A stretch of 64,000 nucleotides of DNA from Tigriopus japonicus (taxonomy: Eukaryota > Arthropoda > Copepoda > Harpacticoida > Harpacticidae), in contig JAAGOF010000250.1 of the NCBI GenBank assembly GCA_010645155.1, positions 850,756 to 914,755 of the forward strand, written 5' to 3'. Numbering within the stretch: position 1 is the first letter of the stretch; each line of letters begins with the position of its first letter. Position numbers and translations under genes: made by a program. Below the pieces are notes generated by a model. It did not search any database. It saw nothing but the letters and a program-made list of their open reading frames with translations, and was not told the DNA's origin. Below, piece after piece: positions 11,666 through 23,202 of the stretch.

Positions 11666-12185
11666 GTTAAAATAAAGCCCTTTTATGGGCTTAAGGTCTT
11701 CCGATGGACCAAGTCTATCAGTTCTTGGACCTTCCTGTCTAACCTTAAAAAATCCTGCTTACTAACAAAATTTTGCTCTACAGGAAGGGATTTTTGGGGA
11801 GGGGGAGGGGCGACTACATTGGAGTAGGACCTAGGTTGCCCAATAGGAAAAAGTGGGATGAGGAACCGGGTTATGGATGTTGGAGAGAAGGGTAGAAATA
11901 GGAATAGGCTTTGAGGAGAGGGAAGGGAAATGAGACAAGGAGTTGGGAGGAGGAGAAGGACGAGGAGGGGGGAGGCTGAAAGGATTAAGTGTTAGGTGGA
12001 TTTTATTGTTTATTGTTGAGTCCACTCAAGCATCGTCAAGATGAGATAGAGTATTAGATAGAATCGGGATAATGGATAATTTAATTAATGATGAATGAAG
12101 ATAATGAACAAGGAAAAGAAAATGAAAGGGTCACAAACGATTAATTAAGAGCAGGACTTCATGATATAAAACGTCCACTAATTAA

Positions 12186-12530
12186 TTAATTATTTGTTTG
12201 TTGGGGATTTGGAGCTAACCCATAACCAAATCCAGGAGACAAAGATTTTGCTGGTCTCTGTTTCCTCTGAGTACCTCGAACGTGGACATGTTTACACTCC
12301 ACATTGAAACATGTCCCACTACTCATTGATCTACGACACATGTACGGATGGAAAAAGGGGCACTCGACCTTTGAGCACCCTTTATTGTTGTATCTGAAGA
12401 GCCCAAACTTCAACAATTTTTGACACCACTTTGGGTGTTCAAAAGAGCTACAACCTTTTCTATTCAGACTAAAAGGCTGCCTTTTGTGGTTAGGACAAAC
12501 TTCCCTTGAAGCTAGGGCTTACTGAACAAT
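12186..12530 (-). pseudogene. LINE ORF1-like protein with CCCH zinc fingers (relic)
   Basis: The minus frame carries three spaced Cys/His clusters: GCSSFEHPKWC, then GCSKVECPFFHPYMC, then GTCFNVECKHVH. It ends in a glycine/proline/glutamine tail (stop at 12186). The spacing resembles CCCH-type fingers, which bind single-stranded RNA in other proteins. Its position directly 5' of the endonuclease region on the same strand suggests it is the nucleic-acid-binding ORF1 product of the LINE. That link is inference. A short stop-containing stretch separates it from residues upstream of 12530. Confidence 0.55.
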
Positions 12531-13513
12531 TGTTGGTTGAGCTACTTCAACGTGAGTGAATTGATATAGTTATTTGCGTTACTTTTAAGATGTACATATC
12601 CACAAGATATCTTCAATATACCACTCTGTCACTGAAAAGTGCCAATCTTGCCATTTCAGCAAACACTTTCATAGAGCACGGCTAACCACCGTGTCGCACA
12701 AATTACTCAGGGGCCGGACCATTGTTAAAATTGACCCCTGGTCATCCATTGTATGTAACCAGTTATCCAATGTGTTGCGTTTTCTTGTGTCAATTGTTTC
12801 TTTGTCTGAAGTTATCCTGGAACCAAATACCAAGTATAAAACCAAGTTCCTTCCCATTGTATCATAACTACGATTGTTTTTGTTTTAGAAAAATCTTTCG
12901 GAGGAGTCCAAAATCAAGTTAATGTCTTTACAAATGGCCGATCATGCCCTCTACAAAGCTTTTCAACATCGATTGGATACGAAGATTAAAGCTTATGGAC
13001 AAAAAAAGTTTGCTATGCAAATGGAAAAATTTCGCAGTTTTCAAGATATCCTTCAAAAGGAATGTGATTCGAATTTCAAGTTCAACCTTGGCACTAGGGT
13101 GTAAGTTTATGCGACAGACAAGAGTCGGGAATTGAAATATAATCTAAGGTTTGCCCATAGATTTTCTACTCAAGAATGTGCATGGGCTCATATGGGAGAG
13201 CTGGCTTTGATAGAAGAGGCCCGAAAACAAACAGTGAACCAATGGAATGAGAATCATCCTAACAAGCAAATCAAATTGTCTTGTCCAAGAAACTAGCGAT
13301 CACCAGTTTTATCCAAATTTTCGACTTTCACATTGAAAACAAAAGGAAAATTTCAAACAAATTGTTTGCCCAAGAAAGTCAAAATCAAGTGCTTAGCCCA
13401 AATATTTTTTTTTATTTCCGAAACAAATGAAAATATTTACAATTTTCATAATTCGTAAAAATTGGACATTATGTACTGAATAGATTTTGTCAAATAGAGA
13501 CTTTGTTCATTCA

Positions 13514-13843
13514 TTAACCTTGCACATAGGCCGATGGAGAACCCCTTCGGACTGTTTTGCTTTCATTTTTGGGGTTGGATCTCATTTGGGCTATTCCTCG
13601 TCCTCCAGATCTTGGAAAACGATCACCTCCAATTGAGATTCCAACGCCAATAGCGTTCCCTCCAATTGAACTCCCCGATCCCAATACCAAAGATCGGCCT
13701 CGGCGTCCACTATTTCCTATACCAAATCCAAAAGAAGAACCACCTCTTTCATTCAAGGCCTGTCCGTGTGAATGGGCATGGCCACCCAAAACCGATTGAG
13801 CATGTCCCTCCGCAATAACTGGACATTTAGCTTAAAGGCAGAA
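13514..13843 (-). CDS. possible terminal exon of a glycine/serine-rich protein (unrecognised)
   Basis: A minus-strand frame of about 110 codons ending at 13514. It begins after a possible acceptor (TTTAAG at about 13844-13849) with residues KCPVIAEGHAQ, then a histidine-rich patch (GGHAHSHGQ). After that come glycine-rich repeats of the type SGSSIGG and GVGISIGG, and a basic tail. Repetitive glycine-serine content suggests a structural, cuticle-like or secreted protein, but I recognise no domain. The opposite strand is also open for 80 codons (proline-rich), so the strand choice is uncertain. No upstream exon was identified. Confidence 0.25.
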
Positions 13844-13850
13844 ACCAAAC

Positions 13851-16030
13851 TTTTGACGTTTCCTCCTCGATTTGCCGTCGCTTTTGAACGGACATGGGTA
13901 AAACCTAGACGGGAAGCATGATATTGGATTGCTGGGACACGAAAAAAGGATAAAACAAATGCAAGGTCTAAAAAGCTCAGGTCACCAATTCATCAAGTTG
14001 GTGAGTGGAATGGAGCCAATCGGTTGTGAGGTCTCAAGAAAAGGGATAGTCTCGAAGTGTAAAGAACAACCCTACCATGGAAATAGCGCATGAACTTTGT
14101 TTTGAATTTCAAAACACAAATATGACTCACTTAGATGATTTCATGTTGAAACAACAGGTATATAAACAAACTTCGAATCAGATTAAGCTCGTCCATGCTC
14201 ATTCAAAGAATTTATTACCTTGTTGTTTCTTACCCGATCGAATTTACGAGGGTCTCCACCGATGAATCGTTTTTCTAGTTGTAAGCCTTTTCCTTTCCCT
14301 TCACTAGATTTTAAGCTTACTCAGTCGGTAGTCTATATTTTTGTGTGAATTATTCAGCATGTGTGTTAAGGTTGAAAAGTGTTTTATTTCCAAGATGAGG
14401 AAATAGAAAAAAAACTATTTCATTGCTCTTCACTATATGGAACCTCTAATAGTTGGGTCAAGACACGAAGAATCGTTCTGAAAACCAACAACAATGCTTA
14501 AAGAGTCAAGGCAATTAAAGTCTTTATTAAACTGCAATTCTAGAGTCAGTTAATTTGAGAAAGAATGAATCGAATTTTAGTATTTGAAATTTTGTCAAGC
14601 CAATCATTTTTTATATTCGGACAAGCAACTAACAAAAGAACTTTCTTGTCCTACAGCCTTCAGGAAAATCCAAAACCGAAGTCCATTTGAAACAAAAAAC
14701 AATTGCATTTATTTTTATGAGATTATGCTTGTCTTCATTTTAAAAAGAAAATTCTGTTGAGCATTAAACTTGGTCTTTTTTGGTCTCGTAGATCAATACC
14801 TATCGGATTTTGACGAGAGCCTTTTGGCATTTTTTCTAATTTCACCCTTTTGCAGTTGTAAATTTCAAGATGCTCCCACGAGCTTCTCCACCTTAAAGCA
14901 TTCAAAGTGTGTCTAGTATATGCCATACATACCGTATGACATGACTTGCAAAGGGCTCCTTGAGTAAAAGGGAGTCAAAATATCAATTTCTGTGGTCCAT
15001 GGTAAACCTGTAGGATGATGTGTCAATGACAAGATAAGATAATCATAATCCGCAATGAAAAAACTTGATCAAGTGTTCAGCGATGGATTTTAGAGCATCT
15101 TGCAGTATCCGCCACGAGTTGTAAAGCTCCACACTAGTTACAAAGTTGAGTAAGTGCAACTAAAAAGGAAAATACTTATTAATATTTCTGATTTTTGCTC
15201 TGAATAGTACCTTTTGGTAATTTTTTTCGTTCGATGAGATAAAAAAAGTCATCACAGTTTTTCCTTTCTGAGCACTCTTTGCACGTGCTTGGATATCAAA
15301 AATATTTCTAAGAAAAAAACACAATAATATATCAGAGTACAAACGGGTTCTCATATTCGAGATGAAATTGAAAAATAGTCTGGTAGAGAGTTAGTTTTGC
15401 AATACTCGCTCTATACTTGATAGTCAATAACAAATATCTCCAGCAATAAGGGATTAATTTGGCTTACTTTCCATATACTTGGGCTTCTCAAGCTTTTTCT
15501 TTGTAAAACTTGTTTTTCAAAAAAATCATTTGAAGATCATTGAAAATCATGTGAAGCCTCAAGTACAGTTCTTTACATAATCATTCCAACTTAAAATTAT
15601 TATCTGCTTTATAAAGCCGACATAGCTTCTTTTGTACCAAGACCTCTCAAAAACCTAGCTCATTGATGAGACAGCTCTAGAACTACATGGAGCTTTTTTT
15701 AATCTCCGGATCAGTATGGTTAAAAAAGACACACGTTTATTTCATTCTCTTTTGGGTCAAACAACATTTTTATCATTTTACTTCTGTCGACTCAGTGTCA
15801 AGGGGTCAAGCAAAATAACACTCATATTTTGCTACACTTTGTCAATATCGTAAGATAAAGAAGGTTGAGACTCGAAAATTTAAGCTCAAGGATAGTTCAA
15901 AATAGAGCGCTCTAGATCAAACTAAGATTGTTTAAGAGTTATTTTAAGGCCTATATAAGTTCTGAGAGGTAGGTGTCCTCTTGTTTATCCCAATTTTATG
16001 ATAAGAGAGAGAGATTGAATTATAATTGAG
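13851..16030. other. intergenic, no gene seen
   Basis: Scattered short frames of about 60 codons on both strands, none recognised. A possible short coding start at 14077 ends at CAG|GTAT, but nothing upstream or downstream supports it. Confidence 0.4.
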
Positions 16031-16614
16031 TAGAACGGCCGAAAATTTTTAATTAAATATAATAGTATTTCAATCAAATATTTTATTGTTTTGAGCAGAT
16101 TTTATATATTTGGGTTTTTTATTTTTTATTTTTTAATAAATCTTTATGACTCTTTTTGAGGGAAATAAACTTAAATCGCAAATATCTGCGTGGGAAATAA
16201 AATTGGTCAGCATGACCTCGAAAATGACGAACAGATTTTAATCTAAAATCGAAAACTACATTTTTAAGCCAAAAGAAATGATGGATGATGCTCGCAGTTG
16301 AATATTCAAACACATCTAGAGCAGTATAATATTAATTAAATGTAGGGTATGTTACGAATAACCAATTTTCATTACTTTCTATGAATTTTCAACGCCGAAG
16401 ATTTGTTTACATGCATTTCCGTCATTGGCAATTCACATCAAAAAATTGGAATTTTAATAAAAAAAAATAAAAAATACAATTTTATTTACCCTAGCTACTA
16501 ACATTTTTTAATACTTGGGTGTAATCTAGATGCTTTCCTAAATATTTTGATGTTTTTTACGTAAATATTATCTAAATATTTGACCTTCAAAATTAAATAC
16601 TTTTGGCCGCTCTG
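16031..16614. mobile_element. hAT-like MITE (584 bp)
   Basis: The left end, TAGAACGGCCGAAAATTTTT, and the reverse complement of the right end, CAGAGCGGCCAAAAGTATTT, match over about 25 bp with a few changes. YAGARCGG ends fit the hAT superfamily. A possible degenerate 8-bp duplication is ATAATTGA on the left and ATAAGTAA on the right, offset by one base from the left end. The interior is very A+T-rich and non-coding. Confidence 0.6.
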
Positions 16615-16725
16615 ATAAGTAATAACCTAACTTGTGGAAAGTACACCCTGCCACGAAAGCTTTGTTATAATCACACTTTGAACCTAAAAATTACGGCAAT
16701 GTGTGGACATTGCCGTTAAATAGGG

Positions 16726-16805
16726 AGGAGACGTGGTGTCGTGGTAAGCGCAGTTTCCTATAGTGAGAGAGGTACCAGGTTCGTTTCTCCTCCACGACCT
16801 TTCTC
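16726..16805 (+). repeat. tRNA-like SINE head (candidate)
   Basis: It contains an A-box-like GTGTCGTGGTAAGCGC and, about 30 bases on, a B-box-like GGTTCGTTTCTCC, the two internal RNA polymerase III promoter boxes. GGAGGAG at the 5' side can pair with CTCCTCC at the 3' side. The T-arm second strand is missing because it would overlap that closing stem, so this is not a functional tRNA gene. A tRNA-derived SINE head or tRNA relic is the best reading; the 3' tail limit is unknown. Confidence 0.5.
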
Positions 16806-18414
16806 AAGGAAACTTTTAGACGTTAATCCACACCCACAGACGGAGAACCATTCTGATACCGGACTTGAAATTGCCTTTCGGAAATGATTTGGACGATTTG
16901 ATGGCTGGTTTCGCTGGCCGGGCGAGACTCAACCCTCCTAAAAGAGGTCATTGTTGTTCACAAATCCAAAATAGCAACTAAGCCTGCACAGAGACCAGGA
17001 TTGGGCACAAAAGGATTTTCTGCTGGTGAGATCAAGCGAAGATGAAATAAATAGATTGGCCATTTAAGGCAGTTCAAGCAATGGGAAAGGTTAAACATCT
17101 CTCTTCTAAGTGATGTTGTGTCAAGCTGAAAGGTTACAACATTTTTTAAGCCTTCTTTCATTGGCCTGAACACAAGAATAGCATAGACAATCAGAGCAAC
17201 CATAGGTTAAAAGGTAACTAGCGGATTTGCCAAAAATCTGCAATCACAAACTAATCGCAATGCGTTCAAAAATTAGCTGACTAATAAAAACATTATTTCA
17301 GGGACATGAGTTTTACTCAATCGAATGTGCTCCTATTTGTGTGTGTTATTATTTTTCTTGAACTCTACATCCTTCTTGACTTGCGGTAAGTGCGGTATCT
17401 GATGTTGGCAACTAAATATTCTTCAGTTAAACGATTTCTTATTCAGTAAAAACATAAGGATGTCAAGTAAATCAATCTTTAACTCAGTCACAAATGTTTC
17501 TACAACAACAGCTCAAAATAACCTGCGGATCGGTTATTTAAAAACTCACAAAACGGGTTCCACGTAAGATCCTTAAAGCACACAACTGTAAGCAAACAAA
17601 TGTTAGTGAAAAAAATTACCTCCTCCAGAACCTTCCAAAATATTCTTTTACGGTATGGAATGAAACAGAATAAAGTGTTTGCCATACCACCCAATTGTGA
17701 GCCGAATTTTTATCAAGAATACGGTTGGAACACCACCTTTCATGTGAAGTTAATGGAACAAAATGATATGCATGAGACTTATCTACGAGAACAATTGTAC
17801 GAAATGTGCGTGGTTCACTCTCGATGGAACAAAGAAGAGTACAAGTGTGTTTGTACATTTTAGTTTTCTTAGTAATTAATAGATTTTACACCAAAACTTA
17901 CAACACTCAGCAAAAATGGACCCTTTTCGGGAAACATTGCTTAAAATTTATATTGCAGCATGCCTAAATATGTTCGTGTGAACTCTCTTTGTCTTCAGTC
18001 ATGAAAACAAGAAAGATGTAAAAATTCATTTGTACATAAAAGAAAGAACAAATTAACTATACTTCAAAATTGACCCAAGGAGAAATGAATCATATTATAC
18101 CTTGAATTAATACACAGCTTCAATTGTAAGTCAAAAAAAAAGAAAAGACACATTCAAATGGTTCTAACACAAAGTTGACCCAAAGTGTTCATTGTTAAAT
18201 GTTCTGGGATATCCCTAGTTTGTAAAAAAGTGACGCAACGAAAACAGACAAGACTTAGCAAACCTCTTTACGAAATGTCTAAATCGTTCCAAGGACTGAG
18301 ACTGATTTACAAAAACTGCTTAAAAATGTTCAACCAAAATCCGACACAATGCAAAATGTCATTACTAAAGACGGCCAAAATATGCTTTATCTATTTAGGC
18401 TCTAAAGCTATTTG

Positions 18415-19250
18415 TTAAGCATAAAAGCATATTTTTGTTTTTTTAGCATATTTTTGTTTTTTAGCATATTTTGAGTTTTCTTGAAAAATGAAGGAAAAAC
18501 TGACAAAAATCACAAATACACTAAGGTTCCAAAATCGTACCCAAAAAATCCTGCTAAATTTGGCCACGGCTTTGCCAGCGTAAATACTTTCATGCGTAAG
18601 TGTGCAAGAAAAATTTTTTTGGACATTGAAAATATCTTTTACCATAGATAAAAGTTCCTTTCATCAGCTCAAATAAACCTCATTCATTTTACTTTATCTG
18701 AAACCTTTGTTTTGTCAAATGCACATTTTATGATCTACCATTATTAATTTTAACACATAATCAAGCTTCAGCTAGACATTTTGAATCAATAATAAGTAAA
18801 TAGTTGATGAGTATATTTCGCTTTTTAAAAGCATCATTTTTTTTGATGCTGCAACTTACTTTTAGACTGGCTGGGATTTTGTATAAAATTGTTGGATCTT
18901 TTTGACATTTTCTTTCTCCTCGGCAAATAGTTTTTTTTTATGCCACCGAGATTGATTGGCAGCCCCCAAAAGCCCCCAAAACTAGCTGTGAGAAAAAAAT
19001 GTGTCTCTTAATGCTGTCAAGTATTTTTCGTGGTTAAGAGCAAATTTCGAGGTGTTGAGCGTATTTTTTAGCATATTTAGCCCAATTTTTAAGCACATTT
19101 TGAGTAATTTTTAAGCATGTTTTGAGCCATTTTTAAGCATATTTTATATTTTGGAGCATATATGTGAGCAAATTTGGAGCCGTTTTAAGAATATTTTAGG
19201 GCCTTAAATAAATTTTTAAAGCATATTTTGGTGTCTTTAGTCATTTCCCA
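18415..19250. repeat. A+T-rich minisatellite blocks in intron 3 of copy B
   Basis: Two blocks (about 18415-18480 and 19040-19240) of irregular units near 18-20 bp built on TTTTTAGCATATTTTGAGC, in the same orientation, separated by non-repetitive sequence. Paired subterminal blocks like these resemble the organisation of the hAT-like element at 3056-4341. I found no terminal repeats or target duplication to prove an element. Confidence 0.5.
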
Positions 19251-19467
19251 TAAAAGAAAGTATTACTAGGTAACAACAAAGAAACAATTAACAACTTTTC
19301 TAAACTATTTCTATTTTGTTTCGAGTTCAAAAAGTTGAAAAGCCAATGTGACACTGATTCCCCCTTTCTTAGAAAATATATTTGAAAAAAACTCATCCAC
19401 TGTTTGAGTGTTAATCAAAAGGTAATAAAAAAACATGTTCTTTTGGGTATTTATCCACACATATGCA

Positions 19468-20370
19468 GAGTAGACACGGTGTCACGGCGATTTTTTCCTG
19501 AACGTGGTTTGAATGTAACTTCAAAAGGTTTCTTTCGTGTTGTTCGTTTCTTCAGAGTGGTATGGTTTTGATTGTACCTTTCAAAATATAGGCATTGGGC
19601 AGTCCCAGGCTTTTTTTCTCAAAACAAAAATAATGCTGGAATTTTGAATTTCCCTCATTTTTTTGCACCCACTTGTTTCTCATGTTCAAGTTACAGTTCT
19701 ATATAGACAGAACTGTCACTCCAGTTGGGTCAGTGGAGATTTGTTTTGAGCTCATTTCAGCAGCCTAGCAGCAAGGGGGCCACGTGGATTGTTTCTTTAT
19801 GAATTTGAGCTCAAGAAGTCATTTTTGAATTTCAAAAAACTTTTGAGACCACTTTTGATGTGTTTATGCAATACCACAAATAAATTTGAATTCTGTTAGT
19901 TAAGTCAAGGGCAAAAAGTACGTTATAGGCCACTAAAAACATACTTAAAGGTAACTGTTTGAGCATTTTCTTCAAGCCAATCCTCAAGTAGTCTTATAGG
20001 TGTGTTTACCTAAAGTATTGTCGAAATCTACGTAGCCGTTTGTCTAAATTGATGTAAGACCCTCTTGTTTGGTCCTTCGAGAATGCCGATCAAAAAGGCC
20101 GTTGAAAATAGATCCACAAAATAGATTTCAAAAATATCTCAGAACATCATTACTGTTAGTATATCTACGAGTTTGGTCGAAGTAATTTTCAAGTATTTTT
20201 AGTGCGTTATAAGTAACATGAAAGTAACATGATTTTTTGCCCGTGACCTATTTAACAGAATTCACACAAATACACGTATTTTGCATTGCATTCACATCTC
20301 AAAATTGTTCTTAAAAGTTTTTAGAATTTCAATATGACTTCTTGAGCTCAAAAACACACCGTGTAGACTC
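19468..20370. mobile_element. long-inverted-repeat DNA element, copy A
   Basis: The left arm at 19801-19862 (TTTGAGCTCAAGAAGTCATT and onward) is matched by its reverse complement at 20292-20352. The outer tips AGAGTAGACACGGTGT (from 19468) and ACACCGTGTAGACTCT (right end) also match, which suggests about 320 bp of extra sequence sits between tip and arm on the left. Two further copies occur at 42591-45220 and 3320-3815. There is no coding capacity, so it is non-autonomous. It sits in intron 3 of sulfotransferase copy B. Confidence 0.65.
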
Positions 20371-21450
20371 TTGAATTATGATTTTTTAAAAACAAATCCT
20401 TGATATTATAATTGTGCTCAGTTAATCTTTGTTGGCCCACTTGGCAATTGAGTTGCGATGTAAAACGAGATTCAATCTTATAGTTTTTATGAATACAGGA
20501 AACTCTTGGGACCTCAGGCCATATTTATCACCATACTTCGAGACCCAATAACTCAGTTTGAAAGTAAATATAGTTATTTCAAAATGGGCAAAATACTGGG
20601 TTTGACTATACACGAATTTGTTGACAAGTGAGTAATGCGCTTGGTAGTCTAGCAAAAAAATCCATCCCTTAATCTCCATGCAAAACATTTCCAGAGTTTA
20701 TTCTGGGAATTTAAAGACGCGAGGATATCTTAATGATAATCGTGTTTATCGGGGCCTAAATCAACAGGCCTTTGATGTAGGCCTTGATTAAGAATATCAT
20801 TGGAACAAAACACGAATTACAGATTTTGTGGCCGATCATTTGCGCACTTTTGATTTTGCAGTTATTAAGGAGAAGTTTGATGAGTCAATGGTGATTGTTG
20901 CGGACATCTTAAATGTCCCTCTCAGTTGGGTAGTGCACATACCCGCCAGAGTTCGGAAAGAAAAGAAGGTAAAAAGACATAAAAGGTAACCAAATCAAAT
21001 TACTACCTTATAATATTTTGTAACAAACTTAGGTAACTCTTACTGAAGAGTCCAAAAAAACGTTACTCTCCCTACAAATGGCAGATAAGGCCCTCTATGA
21101 AGCATTTTCTCGGAGACTAGATGAAAAGATTCAAGCTTTTGGCAAACACCGCTTTGATGTACAATTGGCAAAATTTCGGAAAATTCAAACGATGCCTCAA
21201 AACGAATGTACTTTGGAGTTTGACATGGAATTGATTACTAGAAAGTAACGTCATCGTTTAATACAATTTTTATTTTATTTTTAAACTGTCGCTTTCTCCT
21301 GAAATTTGATTTAAGTTTACTCCTCAAGAGTGCACATGGCTTCAGATGAAAGATGAGCTGATACTAAAAGCTCGAAATATGACAATAGCACAATGGAACA
21401 TGAATAACCCTCAAAATCGAATATCCTCTTCATGTCCAGAGACTTCTTGA

Positions 21451-22900
21451 AGTGCGCAATATTCATGACAAAAAAAAATCATCAATCAAACAAAACTGAC
21501 TATTGAAATTTTTTCTCTCCGATCTGCACAAAGCCAATTTTTATGTTCTCTTGGACAATTGGTCTTGATGATGAAATACATTTTACAAATTACCTTTTTG
21601 TCAAAACACCGTCCTGTTTTATATTTACAAATAAGTGGGGAATCCAGACTAGGTAGAATGGCTGGGCTTGTAACTCGTTAAAATGTACGATTTTCGGAAT
21701 GACTTGCCAAATCAAATGAAAATTTATCTCTTTCAAGCACGGGTCATTTTACATGTTTTGTTGGTAAGCAACCCTGCTCGAACTTATCATTTGATTATCA
21801 GGGTATGTTTGGCAACCCCTGCACGTTTCAAAAATTGGACGTATAAGCGAAATACTCGTCAAAATCCAATATTTTGGAAAGTAAATTTCTTGCTCTTACT
21901 GATAAATTGATTTTTGGTGAACCCTTGTGGAAAAAAATGAAAGTTTTTGGTGTGAGATGTCTTGGCTCTTTATTTTAGACATGTTGCTCGCTCTCGAGTT
22001 TTGACGCCTATTTTCTATGTATACAGGGGTCACCCAACATACCTTGTCGCATTAAATCATAAGTTCAAAAGTTTGTATAACAACTAAATTTAAAAAAAAA
22101 CATCTGCTCATAAGAGGTAAATCTTCATGTCAAATTGTACATAGTAATCCAAAAACCGCGAATTTAAACGAGTTTCAAGCCCAGTATTTCTGTAGTATGA
22201 ATATCCCTCGTGCATAGTTTTTTTCTAAGCACACTTAATGTGTCACATGAGTAAGAAAGTTTGAAGTAAATTAGTGAGCTTTTGACGAACACTTCAGGAT
22301 ATTACGATGAGAGAATGTTCCGCGAGCCAAGAAAAGTTCATCCTTGGACAACGAAGAAATAAAGGCTTTAAAATAAGAGGTCGTGTAAATATTGTTGAAC
22401 TCGCGACGATAGATTTTTGCAAAAGTCGACCATATTTACAGATGTGCAAGGAATTTCAGGCACTGGTTCTCAATGACGGGATATGATCAACTAGGGACAG
22501 TTTTATTTCAATAATGCAGTACAAGGTGTGTTAAGGGAAACATCTTCCAACCACATTTTCATCATAAGCAAGTAAATGCCCTTGAATTCATTACTAGGGG
22601 GAGGATCTGCTTTTGCTGAAAAACCGAAATTTAGGCTTATTTGATAGTTGACGAAAGTGGGTGTTTTTATAACAAATGCGTTGGTAAATTCAATCCTAAA
22701 ACGGGGAACAAATATCGTCAACATTTTGCGCCATCTTTCATTTTTAAAGAGAAAACATATAACGTCAACATACATACAGAAGATCCTCCACTTCCATCCC
22801 CTTAACTATGAAGTTGACACTGAACTTTGAACAGGTGTAAATTCTATCAAAGGTTCTTTTTCTTAATGAGCAAAAACAGCCACCTTCTCCAACCATGCGA
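21451..22900. other. intergenic, no gene seen
   Basis: Short frames only, up to 90 codons, none recognised. It lies between the sulfotransferase copy B stop and the region that should contain the robo promoter. I could not identify core promoter elements with confidence. Confidence 0.4.
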
Positions 22901-23202
22901 AAACAGTCAGGAGAGTTTGAATGGGCCACTCAAGTTCAAGGATCGACCCACAACCACGTTCAACAACAACGACGACAACACCAACAACACCCATGTTCTC
23001 CACATGCACAACCTCTCCTACACACTCGAGATTCCAGTTTTCGACATGTGAGTTCTTCGAACACGAGCGCTCAACCTGCTTGCCACCGGCCGGCTTCTCG
23101 CTCGTCCTTTCACCGTCTGATCTGTGGGTCGGTCCGAGAGCTCGCTTATTTCTTCTTCTTTCATTCCATCGTCCGACCGAGATTGATAGTCGCCCAAAAG
23201 TT

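Larger units (their letters stand above)
8585..12560 (-). mobile_element. Jockey/CR1-like LINE, copy 2, near full length, in intron 5 of sulfotransferase copy A
   Basis: A minus-strand non-LTR retrotransposon. From its 5' end (right) it has an ORF1-like region with zinc fingers (about 12530-12186) and a proline/serine-rich stretch (12025-11831). An AP-type endonuclease joined to the start of the RT (11665-10181), RT palm blocks (10054-9369) and the RT C-terminus (8985-8587, continued beyond an insertion) follow. Frameshifts near 10185, 10055 and 9735 and internal stops make it inactive, although YADD is intact. It is antisense to the host sulfotransferase gene and fills most of intron 5. The exact 5' limit is uncertain. 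No target duplication was identified. Confidence 0.85.
6770..13296 (+). pseudogene. galactose-3-O-sulfotransferase-like gene, copy A (probable pseudogene, 7 exons)
   Basis: Family: Gal3ST/galactosylceramide sulfotransferase, Golgi type II membrane enzymes that move sulfate from PAPS to galactose 3-OH. Exons: 6770-6858 (membrane anchor), 6927-7043 (ends in the 5'-phosphosulfate loop LKTHKTASS), 7149-7364 (TVQNILLRFG; SRWNKTEY), 7458-7586 (3'-phosphate motif LRDPVSQFES), 7910-8186 (FAVIAERFDES), 12889-13100, and 13161-13296 (ends TAG). All junctions are GT-AG and keep one frame for 392 codons. Exon and intron phases match copy B; exons 2, 3, 4 and 6 have identical lengths. Damage: TAA at 7525-7527, TGA at 8142-8144 (TGG in copy B), and TGC where copy B has its ATG. 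Intron 5 holds a whole LINE. An upstream start exon cannot be excluded. An assembly error could explain the stops, but two are present. Confidence 0.85.
17306..21450 (+). pseudogene. galactose-3-O-sulfotransferase-like gene, copy B (probable pseudogene, 7 exons)
   Basis: A tandem paralogue of copy A with the same fold and predicted Golgi role. Exons: 17306-17385 (ATG; membrane anchor VLLFVCVIIFLELYILL), 17447-17563 (ends in the PAPS loop YLKTHKTGST), 17629-17844 (TFQNILLRYG; SRWNKEEY), 20499-20627 (ITILRDPITQFESKYSYF, the 3'-phosphate motif), 20695-20968 (FAVIKEKFDESMVI), 21033-21244 and about 21315-21450 (ends TGA). The phases equal those of copy A. Damage: TAA at 20789-20791 within an ungapped alignment to copy A. 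The exon 7 acceptor needed for the frame reads AA instead of AG, and the nearby AG would shift the frame by one and end soon after. A 2.65-kb intron 3 holds a minisatellite and a long-inverted-repeat element. The start is supported by the alignable anchor and by the acceptor just before it, which implies a 5' UTR exon. Confidence 0.85.

Noticed and set aside
11026..11675. Plus-strand open frames opposite the LINE endonuclease
   Set aside because: These are antisense shadows of the 494-codon LINE frame.
14077..14160. Possible first exon ending CAG|GTAT
   Set aside because: Only a short Met-initiated stretch with a weak donor, and no downstream exon was found before sulfotransferase copy B.
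16726..16805. Functional tRNA gene
   Set aside because: The boxes are present, but the T-arm lacks a second strand once the closing stem is formed.
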